DNA from: Polytrichum commune
Lineage: Eukaryota > Streptophyta > Polytrichopsida > Polytrichales > Polytrichaceae
Direction of reading: 5' to 3'
NCBI GenBank assembly: GCA_950295325.1
Contig: OX485807.1
Location: 6,140,501 to 6,204,500, forward strand
Length of the DNA stretch: 64,000 bases
The position numbers were made by a program, and so were the translations under genes. The notes below the pieces were generated by a model that was not told the origin of the DNA, did no database searches, and was given only the letters and a program-made list of their open reading frames with translations. Below, in pieces: positions 35,293-48,203 of this stretch. Position 1 is the stretch's first letter, and each line of letters starts with the position of its first letter.

Positions 35293-38200
35293 TACATTAC
35301 ACTCAAATGTATGTTTACAAAAGGAATATTCATATGATTGTGATCACCACTCTAGCTCCTACAACAAAATGAAATAAAACATACAGTGATGCTTGGTATC
35401 TAACATTTTATGACAAATTTAGACTTGAATTTACTTTGAACTAGTCTAAGTATGGTTATTTGTTGTCGCTTTCATGCTTAAAAAAGGGTTTTTGAATAAA
35501 AGGTAAGCCCTTGAAGCCATCTAACTTAGAAGGGCATGCTCATCCTCATATTCCCTTCAACAAATATGTTATGAATATTTGATACCCATTTGATATTGAC
35601 GTCATGGTTAACAAACTGGTACTAAACATCTCTTACTTTTTGCTTACCAAAGCCACTGCTCTATTTAGACAATAAGTTTCTTGTAGGCGTTACGTTTTTA
35701 CGAGGAATGAGGCTCATCCAATCCTATTTATTGATCATGAGATGCTTCACATTTTCAAAGCACGTGTTGACCGCTTTTTTTAAACGCTTTGAAGTGGAGG
35801 CTCTCTCTCTTTATGTAAGACTTGTCTCTCACTCCTCACGTCATGAGTGGAATTTCTTTTGAGGCAATTTGGTCTTCATGAGTCTTGTGCTAGCATTTTC
35901 TTGAAATTGTTGAGCGGAGGTTCTTATGAGCTACTACTTGGTCAAATTCCAAAAATTATGTTCATGTTTTCCAAGACATTTTCAATTTTGGAATCTTCAA
36001 TTTGTCAAGAGCAAGTTGCAACATATATTCCAATGTGAACTTCATCACAAGGTACATCACACATGTGGTGACTTGCCAAATAGTTGAATGCGCCCTTAAC
36101 ATGCTCAAAACATTTAATCGGAAAATTCAAAAAACTAGTAAATTCACAATAAGGTTAATGCAAACCGTGTTCATGATATTACAACATTATGTAATTGATA
36201 TTATATGATTTGGGAAAGTCAATGTGTCTTTGCTATTTGCAACAATTGTGTAGGGACCCCCCCCTCCCTCACAATTTCCAAAGCTAATATTGTTGAATGT
36301 TGACTCTTGGTCTTTATCAACCAATGAGCTGCAAAAAATTTGTCACTACACTAATTATAGTAAATAGCGTGGGCAAATGTCTAGTGCAATCTTGGGCAAC
36401 CTTACAATGTGGGCCATGATCAACCCTAGTTACATTTGAATCTTCAATCATTCAAATATGTACTCATTCTTTGACTTTTAGTTATGGGTAAGGTATCAAA
36501 TGAAAATGAACTGGAGTCCAATTTAAGTTCATAATCTCATTATCTAAGTTCAAGAATTGAGAAAAAATATATAATTCTTTTGACATGAATAGCACAACCG
36601 ATCTCTAGATGGCCAATTTGTCGAAATGGCTAAAAGTCATGAGACGACCTTGGTGTCTATGGAAAGAGCTTGAGAAGCTATACAAGATGGATTGGGATGG
36701 ATTGTGTGTGTGTGTGTGTGTGTGTGTTAAGTGGAAAAAGAGCAAGATTTAAATGATAATCATCATTTAAAGTAGCTAAAGGTGTTTGTGGAATGCAGGT
36801 TTTGGTGGATGCTTTAAGGAGAGGAAACCACCTAACAAATTCAACAATACATTGCACATTCTTTTCATTCCAATGGAAATAATGTAACCTACAATGTGGA
36901 CTTAAGATGTTGAATATTGTAGGTTGGTAAATGTTATGCACCCACGACATTATCTCCAATAGTTTTAAGTGTGAAAGTAAGTTTAATAATGTGGCCCACA
37001 ATATTTACCATAGTCAATATAGTAATCACAAGAAGTACGTATATTTCCACTTCCGATCCCACAAAACTAAAAAATGCACCATGAGTGAGTTGCCGATGGA
37101 AGATTGCAAGTCTTCTACCTTAGTTTACACTACACTATTCATCTAGTGTAGGGTCGCATTATGATTGGTATCCATTTTTAATTAAAGTGGTATGTTGCCT
37201 TGTCATGTAACAACAAATGCCCTATGCACCCTCCTATGATTGTTGCTACCCAATGATCATTGCAAGATTATTTACATGGGTTGACGATAACTATTGTGGG
37301 CCACATTAAATCACATCTACAGTGCACTATCACAACTACTACATCTTGTTGATGGGAGAGGGGAAATTATTGCATGTGAGCATACCTCTCATTCATGTAG
37401 CATAAATATCATGAAATAATATGCACCCTATATATACTATTATTAGTTGATTCGACATTGAAATTAAACCTTTTACACATATAATATGAGCTTGAAGCTA
37501 GCATGGGTAGAAAATTATAATGGACATCTTTGTGTATACTACATTATATCTTTATGTATATCACATATTATATTTATGGGTATCTTTATGCAATACTATG
37601 GTCCATTGTATTTCATGTGTAAGTTGAAAATTAAGGTGGCTTATAAATTGAAAAAATTTAGTATTTAAACATCAAACCATAAAATATTAAAAAAATTATT
37701 GATACGTTGGTATGATAATGATAATGATAATTATATTTCAACCCATAATAATCAACATTTGCGTAAAATGCCTTGATTCTGTATTCATGGTTTTAAGCAT
37801 AATATATTGTGGCCTTGAAAATGGTGTAGGTCAAGAAAAGTTTTAGTGACCAACAATATCATGGAACAAAGGCCACAATAATAGTTATAGAAGGTGTAGG
37901 TTTGAAGATTCCGAATTAGTTTAGTCCAAGTTATGCCTTGCCCACACTAGGGCCATTTGTTGCTCCTTGTTAGCATGGGGAGTCCCTCTTGATGAGGAAA
38001 CATTCATTTCATATGAAATTTATTGCTATATGTAAGGAATTTTCATCCTACTCATAGTAACCTCAATGGATGTAATGTACTACATTTCATTCATTCACTT
38101 CACTGCATACAAGACATATGAATGGAACCTCTCATTGCTTCAAGCCAATTGATGGTTCTAGTGTGGCATGCTAATATTTGAGCTGAATCAACCACAAACC

Positions 38201-38647
38201 TATAGGAGGTCAAGTTTTCATGTTGGATGGATGAAATATATGCTTGTATGCATTAATTACCTCTCTCTCCGTTGCTATAAGTTGCTCATGGTCATGATAT
38301 TTGATTTCTTTGGCAACTTGCCCACTGCATCATAGTTATCTTTCAAAGAGAGATCAAACTGTGGATTTGATCCTTCTTTGAGAAAACTTTATATTAGGAG
38401 CTCCTTTAGCTTGACGTACATTGCAACCTTTTCTGAAAGTTGGGTGCAAATTTTGAAACCACCTCTTCCCCCCTCGCAAACTTCGAGAGAAGTTTAGGGT
38501 CTAAAATAAGCTACACACATGGGACCTACCATCCTAAATCTTGGATTGACTTGTGCAAGGGTAGCTTGACCCACCCATCCCAACATGACAAGCTAGAAAA
38601 CCGTGTTTCAATAACCCAACACCACGCTTTGTGTATGCTAATATAAG
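35293..38647. other. gene-free interval
   Basis: No gene recognised. Contains family C fragments (about 37345-37480 and 37895-38260) and a shared repeat at about 38520-38640 (GTGCAAGGGTAGCTTGACCC) related to 29815-29945. Confidence 0.4.
36703..36727 (+). repeat. (TG)n microsatellite
   Basis: About 12 uninterrupted TG units. Confidence 0.9.
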
Positions 38648-38908
38648 CATTAAGAGAACTTGGGTGCTTTTGTGTTAATTCTCATAAACTCAAGGTTTGG
38701 GACTTAACCCATGGTTTCATCTCCTAGACTTTACATTAAGAGAACTTGGGTGCTTTTGTGTTTATTCTCATAAAGTCAACGTTTGGAACTAAACCCATGG
38801 TTTCATCTCCTATACTTTACATTAAGAGAACTTGGGTGCTTTTGTGTTAATTCTCATAAACTCAAGGTTTGGGACTAAACCCATACAGGTTTCATCTCCT
38901 GTACTTCA
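38648..38908 (+). repeat. 86-bp tandem repeat, three units, upstream of gene 2
   Basis: Units start with CATTAAGAGAACTTGGGTGC at 38648, 38734 and 38820, an exact 86-bp spacing. Each ends near TTTCATCTCCTNNACTT(T/C)AC. Differences between units are few. The array ends about 720 bp before the gene 2 start codon. Confidence 0.9.
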
Positions 38909-39628
38909 CAAACAACTCTTCTCCTTCTTCTCATTATTATTATTATTACTACTACATGCTCCAGGGCGCACATAGTAGTAGTAGTAACGTCCACAACAAC
39001 ATAGCCGGGCAGGCTTTGGGAGGGCTGCATTCCACCATAGCTATAGCGGCAGCCACATTGGCTGCAAGTTCTTCAAGAGGGGGCGCATCATCCATCATCA
39101 TGTCCTGTAGCTCATGAAGACAATGAAGGAGAAGAAGGAGAAGGCGAAGGCAAGGATCCTAAATAGGGAAAAGCGACCCCTGTGCAGACATGTGAGCCCA
39201 GCCAAGTGGGGCCACCGCCACGAAAGCATGACCCTGCATTTCGCAACCCAGCCTAAAGCTTGCACTAAACTTGGTCTACTTGCTGCCAGGACTTCCATGA
39301 CTCATCCCCAACTTCGTAATCACTTAAAAAGCCTAAAACACTCATTATCAACTTCCAAGTCCCTGCACTGGAGTGGAGTGGGGTGGTGGGAACAGGGGCT
39401 AGATTGATTTCTTTTACGCTCCCCCCATTTCTTTCCCACTTCTTTCCGGGATTTTTCTTTCCACCTAGCACCCCCCCACCCCCGTGGCAGATCCGCTCTC
39501 CCGTGCCTTCCTCCGGCCCGCCCGCCCCCTCGGGTGGCTGTCAAGCTTGGCTGGCCTCAGATCTATACTGGGCCGATCTCGGAGACATCTCGGCCGCGAG
39601 AGACGTTCATCAATCAGCAGCAGTAGCC
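38909..39628 (+). promoter_or_regulatory. presumed promoter and 5' leader of gene 2
   Basis: GC rises here. A pyrimidine-rich patch (39418-39480) precedes the gene. Several short ATG frames lie in it, including 38956-39117 (Ser/Ala-rich) and 39114-39407. They would be upstream ORFs if transcription starts far out, but nothing supports their translation. No TATA box was fixed. Confidence 0.35.
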
Positions 39629-39874
39629 ATGAGGATCCGCAAGCGCAAGTCGGTGGACGATGCGGCCGAGCCAACAACACCGCTGCCCATGTGCTGGAAG
39701 TTCCAGAAGGCGGAAGAATGGCCGGAATCGGTGTGCCAACAGGTTCCTGGAAGAAGTTCTTCCGATGCAGGAATTCCAACGAAGCCGGCAGCTGTATGCA
39801 ACAAGCCGAACCCTAGTGAGGATGTGGCCAAGGCGAGGACCGGCGATGGGGATTTGGCTCCCAAACTGCAGAAG
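39629..39874 (+). CDS. gene 2 exon 1 (start codon)
   Basis: 82 codons ending CTGCAGAAG before donor GTGACA, phase 0. The MRIRKR start and TPLP motif match gene 1 exon 1. Reading through the donor gives a stop after about 20 more codons. Confidence 0.75.
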
Positions 39875-42800
39875 GTGACAGGAGAGAGTACTATCCCTCC
39901 CAATCTTGCATGTATGATATTAATAGAAACGTAGAAGAAGAACAGCGTCATGGTGTGGGGTCTGCAAATTGGGGTAGGTAGGTAGGTAGGTAGGCTTGCA
40001 GATCTTGTTGTGTCGTGGGATGTTGGGTTAGGGTTGGCTGTTGAATCTCAGGTTGTGTGCAGGGATTGAATTCCCATTGCCGTGCCAGTGCTGCGATCTG
40101 TAGGTGGTGCTGTAGGATGAGATTTATGGGGGGTTCATGTAGTATTCATGGTGAATTTTGTGGAGGTGGGGCTCAGGGTTAGGTTGGCACGGTGCTGAGT
40201 AACCTGCAGAAGGGTTGCATGTTATGGTGGAGAATTTATGCAGCTTTCTTGGGATGTGTGCGGGTGGTGTGGTTTGGTTTGGGTTTGGGTTTGGGTTTGG
40301 ATGGTGTCACCCTCGAGTCTCGCAGGTGGGGGTAGTGGAATGGGCACTGCCGATAAGTTCTAGGTGCATGACCTTTCCAGGCTGTACAAGGGTAAGGTTT
40401 GGACCTACGGGCCTACTACTCGGCGGGGAAGATGGTTGTGTGTGTGTGTGTGATGCCCAATCACCTAAGTCAACCGTCAGATTATGGATGGCAGTACAGT
40501 CTCCGATTGATTCATCCAAGACATGAGATCACTGCAGGGTTCTCTGGCTGCAAGGATGGATTGATGGAGTCATCTCATGAATGATGATGATGATCATGTC
40601 ATGAAGTTTGCAATATTTCCATGTGGAAGCTGTGTATGGATAATATGCACTGTATGCGGCCTGCTCCTGGTGGCACATTAAAATCGAGATGTTGCATTGG
40701 CCTGGACAGGAACATCAGATCATCATGAGGATTGACTTGAATGCCAAGCGTCTCGAAATTGATCATGACAGAAGTAGAAATGGAAGGTCAGGCTCGACCA
40801 AAGACACCGATTTCAGTGACACACAACGGACGAAGAAAACAAGCAAGATTGAAGAGCACAAGTCTTCCGACTCCATCTGCGAGGTATGTGTGTATGTATC
40901 CTGGAATTCTCCAGGAACTGATGTCGAAATCTTCTCGTAGTGCTACTGGTGACTGTAAATTCATGGTTACAACGAATCGGGGTGCGGCTGCATGCTTCTC
41001 ATACTTCTGTTGCTCTAGAGATTCAGACCCTTAAACCCATAACCTCACTGATGTATGAAGGTTGACATGTTGAAGAGCTCACGATTCAAGAGCTTTGGGC
41101 AATTTTGTCTGCACTTTCACGCCTGCATGAAATCGCTGCCTACGGCCCCCAAGAAATCCAAGATCCAGAATATCATTTTGTCAAATGTGTCAAACCTTTC
41201 AGTGGATGGCGATAGAGTCTCGTGACATCTTTTGCGCCTAACCTAAATGAATGAACTGACATGGTAAGGTTCATGTTAAGTTGGTCACCTGGTCTGATTA
41301 GGTAAGTTGCAGTGCGATTTGCAAAACTTTCTTTCAACATCATGGTGCATCAGATAACATGCTGTACCCAGGGTCAATCAATCTGTGAAAATGAGATATT
41401 GGGTTTTAGGTCTTCTAGGACGCCAAAAGGTTACAGCATCCACAAGGCGTAGATCTCACCGCCTTTACTCACTTACGGGACCCTGCAAGTCCTTTTCTGT
41501 TACACTTAGGGTTCCTCGAGATGGGTTGTGCCATGACCATCCGTGCATGTTTAGGGTTCTTGATAAGTTAGTCCTTCATGTACTAATCCTTGAAGCACTG
41601 ATCGATAATGAACATGGTTGACTATTCCGATCCCTGCACAAGCTACTACCATGGCCAAGGAAAGACCTTCTCGTCTGTTCAAGTTTTCCGCTCCAAATAA
41701 TACATGTTCAAGGCAATCTCCTCATTCTTTACTGATGTATGTCTTCTGATGCATGATTCGAAGTGCGAGCAGTTGCATCACTTTGACCTAACTTGTCCCC
41801 TCAACCCCCTCCAGGCTGACCCTACACCACATGATGCTGGGAAATGTCAAGGCCTTGCCACAATGACTGATGCGGAGCTTCTGGCCGTGAATGAATTAGC
41901 GAATGGCATACGTCAGAGGTAAGAGCCACAATCCATTTCCTTCATGTTTCTCCAAGTACTTACTCTAAATTCTCAAGTATCAATAATGTCCTGCTACCTA
42001 GGATTGTTTCAAACCCTAATAATGTGTTTCACCACATGGTGATTAAATAGATAAGTTTCATGCTGATCTGTGCAGGCGCAATGCTGCTTTGCGAGATGCC
42101 GGGCCTGCTGCTGTACCGGAGAAAGTCATCACGGCAAAAAGCAAAAACCCAGGAAAGAACTCTAAGGATGCTTTGATCCATTCCATTTTCTCCATCTTCG
42201 AGAGTTACGGCGAAGATGGGCTTTCTGCAAGCGAGGTGGTGAAAACCATGCTGGAGCAGGGGTTTCCCGGGTTGAAGGAAGGTGGCGCCAGGCATACTGT
42301 GCAAGTGGCCAATGTTCTTCGTTCCTCATCTTCCTTCATTTCCGTGGGCGACAAGCGTTATCTCTTGTGTTCCACCCTGGAACAAAAATCCGACTTGCCA
42401 GAGATAAAATTACCTGAGTCTTGTCAAATCCAGGAGACAAACATTCTTGCGAAGTCGGAGGATGACGATTCTTCTGCATTGCACCGTGGGAAGCAGGCCG
42501 GAAGTAGTAGCCGCTCGAAGGAGGTAGTCGACACGAATGTTTCCTCATCTGCCAAGAAGGTGGAGGTGCATGATGGGGAATTATTAGATGGGATGAATGA
42601 CTCCACAAATTGTGATGAGGGCTTGGAGGAAGCAGCAGGAGGAGCCCAGGAAGTAGAAACTAAGAAGGTTAGGCGCCGTGGGCCGTTATCCTCACAAAAG
42701 GGAAAAGGGTCAATTCAATGTAAGCGCTATGATGGAAGGGGATGGCGGTGCTCCAGATTGACAGAGCCAGGTTACTCTTTATGTGTCCACCACCAGGATC

Positions 42801-43018
42801 TCATCAACAAGCGTGCTGCCAAGTTGAAGGAGGCTCAAACTTTGAGCCGTACCACAAGTTCTTCGGCGGATAGAGCAAGGCCCCACAATCCCGAGGCAGC
42901 AGATTCTAAAGAAAAAGATCTCGCCTCCAACCCAAAAATCCAATCTAGTAGGGGAGGGTTCGTTGCAGGGGCACCTGGTCAGAAGCGAAAATTGCTGTCT
43001 TTGTTGGCCATAGGCTAG
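39629..43018 (+). CDS. WRC zinc-finger / HARE-HTH-like nuclear protein (gene 2), four exons
   Basis: Exons are 39629-39874, 40710-40883, 41815-41918 and 42076-43018. Joined they give 1467 bases, 488 aa plus TAG. Residues 1-6 are MRIRKR, with TPLPMCWKFQ in exon 1. Residues of about 203-272 form the HARE-HTH-like segment (SKDALIHSIF, GLSASEVVKTM, ANVLRSSSSF, DKRYLL). An acidic/Ser-rich linker follows. The WRC finger uses C390, C400, C411 and H414 (C-x9-C-x10-C-x2-H) after a basic VRRRGPLSSQKGKG run. The tail QKRKLLSLLAIG matches the end of gene 1. All four exons pair with those of the 9552-13928 gene with equal phases (0, 0, 2), so the genes are paralogues. Domain content suggests a nuclear, chromatin- or transcription-linked protein; targets are unknown. 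Intron 1 holds GTAG and TTTGGG simple repeats. Exon 3 could start slightly later, because its first 12 or so codons have no counterpart in gene 1. Confidence 0.85.
39973..39994 (+). repeat. (GTAG)n in gene 2 intron 1
   Basis: Five uninterrupted GTAG units. Confidence 0.85.
40278..40300 (+). repeat. (TTTGGG)n in gene 2 intron 1
   Basis: About four TTTGGG units, one base short of the plant telomere unit TTTAGGG. Probably a simple repeat. Confidence 0.7.
40710..40883 (+). CDS. gene 2 exon 2 (174 bp)
   Basis: Acceptor CCTGGACAG and donor GTATGT, 58 codons in phase 0. Starts EHQIIMRIDLN and ends KSSDSICE, aligned with EHKENVKNLQADLN and ESSGSLFQ of gene 1. The middle is highly charged and poorly conserved. 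Confidence 0.75.
41815..41918 (+). CDS. gene 2 exon 3 (104 bp)
   Basis: Preceded by a strong pyrimidine tract and CCCTCCAG, and followed by donor GTAAGA. Encodes ADPTPHDAGKCQGLA then TMTDAELLAVNELANG and IRQ plus a split Arg codon. Confidence 0.8.
42076..43018 (+). CDS. gene 2 exon 4: HARE-HTH-like region and WRC finger
   Basis: Acceptor ATCTGTGCAG. The first base completes AGG. Carries both recognised domains and ends TAG at 43016-43018. Intron 3 is only 157 bp (197 bp in gene 1). Confidence 0.92.
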
Positions 43019-43349
43019 GAGGGAAGCTCATACAGATCGTAGAAGACCTATTTTCTGGGAAACTCGCCTTGTGGTAGATTCCGTCAACAAAATACGAAAG
43101 AAAAGAAAGGGTCACTTGCAGCCACATGGACTGCTGTGAAAGATTGATTGATTGAAACATATATTAGACTTATCCGCGGAACTTACAGTGTTTCCTGATG
43201 GATTTCAGTTAAGCTTAGTCAACTGCCGTTATGATAGATGGAAGTGCATCATCAACTTCTCTCTTCGGCACAAGAATTGGCACGCAACAGCTGATGTTCT
43301 TTTGGAAGTTGTGCCCTCGTGGGCATGTTGGAAATAGTTACGGAAGTCA

Positions 43350-44340
43350 TCGACATTCCTCCGTAGACTCAACCCTCATTCTTCTCAAGCTGGCAAACCT
43401 AGCTAGTTTCACCCAATCAGTGCAAGATCTCGTCCATTATCCAAGTGAAAAGCTACCATCGTGCATATCTTTAGCGTTTAAGCTTAGGGTTTGTGCACTG
43501 CATCACATTAAGATTCACTCTTAGAGTCCATGATCACTGTGGATCTCTGCAAGTCATTTTTTTGTGCCTGGAAAGCCTTGGCCTTTTCTCTATCTCCTGT
43601 TCACATGTATGTCGATGGTCTGGAGAACTTAAAAACTGGTGGTATAACATCATCTCCAGATAAGCTCCTGGTTGCATCACTCACAATATTTTTGGCTTGG
43701 ATAGGATCATCAGCTAGCGAGACAAGTGGAGCATGTTCCAGTTTTCTGCTTGGTTTTCGTTCTTTTTTATCAGATTCACATGTGGAGTTCGTGATGGCCC
43801 TTTTCTTGAAGAACACAAATGCATGTGGGTATCGTCTAGATTCCTCTGTAGATGCACTCATTCTTCTCGTTATTTATCCAAGTGAACGGCTCTTCTCTTT
43901 GGTTTTATGAATTCACTTCGATCCTTTCCCAAAAAAAAGCAAGTTTTCCACCGTGCATATCTCATATATTGTGCACCAGTGCATCACATTAAGATTCACA
44001 CAAGTCAATGACCACTGTGGATCCTTGCGATATCAGTATTTCGGGCTCGAAAGCCTTGGCCTTACTCTCTCTCCCCACATGTAAAATAAAACCAGGACCA
44101 TGGGTGTCCATGTTCAGGCGAATTGAACATACAGTATATACCATCAACATCTCCAAGCTTCTGTCTGCATCCCTCAACGTTTTTGCTTGGATAGATAGAA
44201 CCATCTTCTGGCGATTGGAATTCGTGATTACCCGTTTTTTTCTGAAGAAAACATATATATATATATATATATACAAGCCTGTGGGCTCATTTAGAAGCAC
44301 GGAAGCTGTCTGTAGGTTCCTTTTGTGCACCTAATTTCTT
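43350..44340 (+). repeat. diverged tandem duplication downstream of gene 2
   Basis: GCATCACATTAAGATTCAC occurs at about 43499 and 43980. Both are followed by ATGA(T/C)CACTGTGGAT, GAAAGCCTTGGCCTT, a GCTTGGATAG block and TTCGTGAT(G/T)(G/A)CCC. A partial third unit may start at about 43375 (CTCATTCTTCTC and GTGCATATCT). Frames of 126 and 108 codons here are not maintained between units. A (TA)n run lies at about 44257-44275. Confidence 0.7.
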
Positions 44341-47300
44341 GCAGTTCCTTCCTTATTTCTAAGTTTTTCCCAGTAACGTACACAAAGATTCACTTGGTTT
44401 AAATTTCTTTCTCCTGGGTTAACCTACTTCCATGATCATGATCATCATACACGACTAACATCATCTCGTTTGTCAGAAACCCTTCTCCAACCCAATAAGA
44501 GCCCATATTAAACTTCTCAAACAGCTGCAGGAAAGTGATCACTTTTGTCTGTTCAAACGGTTTCCACATACAAAGATGGGTCATCCTATCCACTTGAGTC
44601 GAACCTTCCAAAACAGGATGACAGACTGCAGTTCATGAGATCAAATCATCTCACCGACCACTTCGTTTCCTGCTTTCCTTTCTTGCTAATTCTCATGAAG
44701 GTTAACCCTTGTTTCATGAACCTCAGGCTTGAATCATACCACCATAGATCATAACAACTCTCACTCACTATTTTGATGAAAAGCGTTGTTCCTTCTCGAA
44801 CCCAGAGCAAGTCCGTCCGTGGTCTCGAATAGCTGCAGGCGAGACTTGTGGGTGTAAGTTAGTACAGTCCGAAGATTCCAAAACATGAGCATTAAAAGGC
44901 TGACTCTCCTAAGTAGGTCAGGACCTTTGAGATGGTGGCCTCCAAACTAAGTTAGTGGATCTCACTACTTACAGACAGAGAGCAGCAGTCAACTTCCGAT
45001 TCTTGGGAGGATTTCATTTATTTACCCTTGCGCATCTACATCATGCCTGGGCCTTGAAGCCCAAGTGGCCCCTGCAAGTTGATGAATACTCCCAACAGCA
45101 TAAGTTAATATGTATACTTTATGTTGAACTCCAACGCTTCTTCACAAGAGTCACATGACACTCATGCCCTGATCGCACACCAATGTTTCCGTCCGGTTCC
45201 AACCATGAAATTGTTGAGGATTATGTTGAGAAATAGATGTCGACCCACCACTGGTTACATCCAGTGGCTCTCGCTGGTCAAACTGGAGCTAAAAGTGGCC
45301 CATGCTCGTTCGCTCATCGCCCGGGCCATTAAGTGCGAGCATGCTATGAGTTTCAAACTCCTCTAAAGTTAACTCGATGTGAGATTGGTCCCCTAGCATC
45401 ATTGACGTTTGTAGGCCTAATAATGTAGTCACTCTCCTCAGGCACTAGACACGTGGGACTCGTAAGACAATCTTCACTTTGGACTATTATAACTTTTGCA
45501 TCGAGTTCACTCCAGTAAATCAATCACAATTATAACAATCTTTGCGATTTTGCTCACGTTGTACATTTTCTCTTCTTTCTTCACAACCAATTTGATATCA
45601 TTTCATTTGCACTAATGAATCATTTACGCTTCGTAAACCCTTGTGCTAGCTCAACAAACCTAGCACAAAAGAATAGAGTAAACAAACAAAATGAGAGCAA
45701 GAATCCAACATGACATGTTGCTAATGGGATGATACAATCCCCTATCCGATCCAACGGCCAAAATCGTTTGTGGAGATGGATCACTTGAATGCCCACAACC
45801 ATAGGGCCACACAACTTTTAACCTAAAAGCCCACACTCAAGTCTTCACTAGAAGAAGGAAAAGGAAGGGAGGGAGGGGGGATGACGTGGCTGGCTGCCCA
45901 TGAGCTCCGCAGGTGCTTCACTAGAGCCCCACACACACCCAGTGCACCATCATAATTAAGTTACCAAGGACTCAATCCCATATCTTTCTCGGGCTGCATC
46001 AGAAATATCATGAGCTGCCCGCACTAAATCCGCGGCCCTACCCTTATTGGCAGCCAAGCGATGGATGGGATCCCCCCCCCTCCCCCTCTCTTCTTTCTCG
46101 CATTCGGAGGCTCCGTGGGCCCCGCCAGCTTGGCTCGTCATCGCCAACGGAGGGCACGTGGGGCCCGCCCACCCTCGGTCTCCCTCTGACACAAGCAAGC
46201 TCAGGGCCAGCCAAGGCATCCCATGTGGCCATCCTGCAAACCCTAAGTTCCTGGCTCATGAATTGGGAGGTGGGCATAGGGCCCCAAACTATAACATATA
46301 AGGTAGCCGACCCCGTTCCCGACCGAGCTAAGCAGTTTAGCGTAGTATCTGAGGTTTAGGTACGATTGGAGGAAGGGGAAGAAAATTGATCCCCATGTAG
46401 AGAGATAGAAAGTAAGAAGAGATTCGTAAATCTTCATGTTGTTTTTCGCAGTTGCTGAATTACCGTGGATTTTTTAAGTGGATATTCTCTTTGACCTGTA
46501 CTCGTGATATGGGCTTCCCTTTTTCCAATCTCCGATTGGTTGGGAAACCAAGAACGCTTGATTCCCGTATTCGATAATTGTGGCACCTAAATATGCTTGC
46601 ATTCCAAGTCTAGTTGTCAACTTTGCTACTAGCATTTTGGCTAGGTCGGATTTCGACCATGATATGGCAACACCGATCCAAGATTGAGAGTGTGTTGCAT
46701 GGAAATAGGTTGGCCTAGGTTGTGAAAATGGGGTGGTGGTCGGGAATGGGTCACTTTATGGTAAAGCCTTATGACAATGACTAGAAATGTATGACGATGG
46801 TACATAATGTTGGTGAATATGGGTACACATATCTTATAGGTACCTACCCTCCCGGGGCCGGCACTTAGTGTGACTTACATGAACCACATGCGGCAAGGGT
46901 ATAATTGTTTGGGGGCTATCATCATGGTGGCAAGCAATTGAATGATCCATTCAATTAGGTGATTTTCTAATTGTGCATATTTTGTAGTACCTTTCAATCA
47001 CTTTAAAAGGCTAGGGTGAGTTATTTTCATGTACCATATGTTACTTATAAATCAACAAGTAGCTTGTCGTAAGAGTGCTTTGCCCTATGATCATGTACCA
47101 CACGTGGCCAAATCCTAGTTGGTTGTTCGACCATGGACAAACTTTGGCTCATTTCCAAAACCATCTCAAAAGGGAAAACCAATAATTCATTGCAATGCGG
47201 TTTAGCAACAAAGTAATTTCAGAATTCCACAATACAAAACAAACCTACACATAATATATTTGCACTCAAGAACAACATGAATTTCTTTTATTGCGGAACC

Positions 47301-48203
47301 ATAGACTAACGATATATGATTTATACCATGGTATGTCATAAATAATATAGAACTTAATTTCATGGAATTTATAACACCCTACATTAGTTTGAACTCAAAC
47401 TCACATATTATGTGGGGCCTATTTTAATTTGAATCCGCTTCAATTTACCATCAATAAACCTCACTTTGGTCACATGTAGTTTTTAGGGAGTGTCAGCCAG
47501 GGGCCTACCGTACTTCCAAGTTAGTTTTTTTATTAAGCCCAATTTGAATTAACTCATCTACATGTTTTAAACTACTATGTTTCAGAAAAAAGATGTTGGG
47601 GTTCCGAATACTTCATTTTCTTTCAAATTTATAAACTCCAAGTCAAACATTCTGTACAAAATGAATTCCAAAATCAAACTAGTTCAACGCACAAGTGTTG
47701 AAATCAATGTAGGGTTGTGATTCGCCTCACGAGATTATGCCTCAGTGTCCAAACCACTGTGATAAAACAGAAACATCCAAAAGTAATTTACAGTAAGCCT
47801 GTGGTTAAATTAAACACAAAGATCTCGAGAGTTCATTTTTCTAAGCATTGATTAAGTAGGGCCTCATTCTATGTGCCACCTGCGCCGTTGTTTAGGACAG
47901 GCCGAGGTATCAACCCAGTAACTTATTATATGACTTGACAATAGACAAGTGCCAGGGTGCTTCCTAATTGCCAACATTAACGTATGTGACCCGACATCCC
48001 GTCATTGCTCACGACATTTTATTTTGGCAACCTCCTCATTTTATTAAGTTCATTTCCAACAGGCATCATCATGGTAAGTCAATGCAGAGTTCATAATTGG
48101 TATGGCTATGGAACCACAGAATGTAAATTTACTGGGCACATAGCAACTGGTGGTCGATACCTACAAGTTGTAGAGTTGCCGCCCTCGTTATTCAACACTA
48201 CTT
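44341..48203. other. gene-free interval
   Basis: No gene recognised. A GC-rich patch at about 45850-46300 (with a 9-C run at 46072) yields overlapping Ala/Arg/Gly-rich frames on both strands that resemble nothing known. The segment 45742-45820 resembles 25427-25500. Confidence 0.4.

Noticed and set aside
38956-39117. 53-codon Ser/Ala-rich ORF upstream of gene 2
   Set aside because: Low-complexity composition, no family, and it lies directly after the tandem array; only noted as a possible upstream ORF.
40278-40300. possible interstitial telomere repeat
   Set aside because: The unit is TTTGGG, lacking the A of plant TTTAGGG, and is very short; a simple repeat is more likely.
43530-43910. 126-codon plus-strand frame downstream of gene 2
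   Set aside because: It lies in a tandem duplication whose second unit does not preserve the frame.
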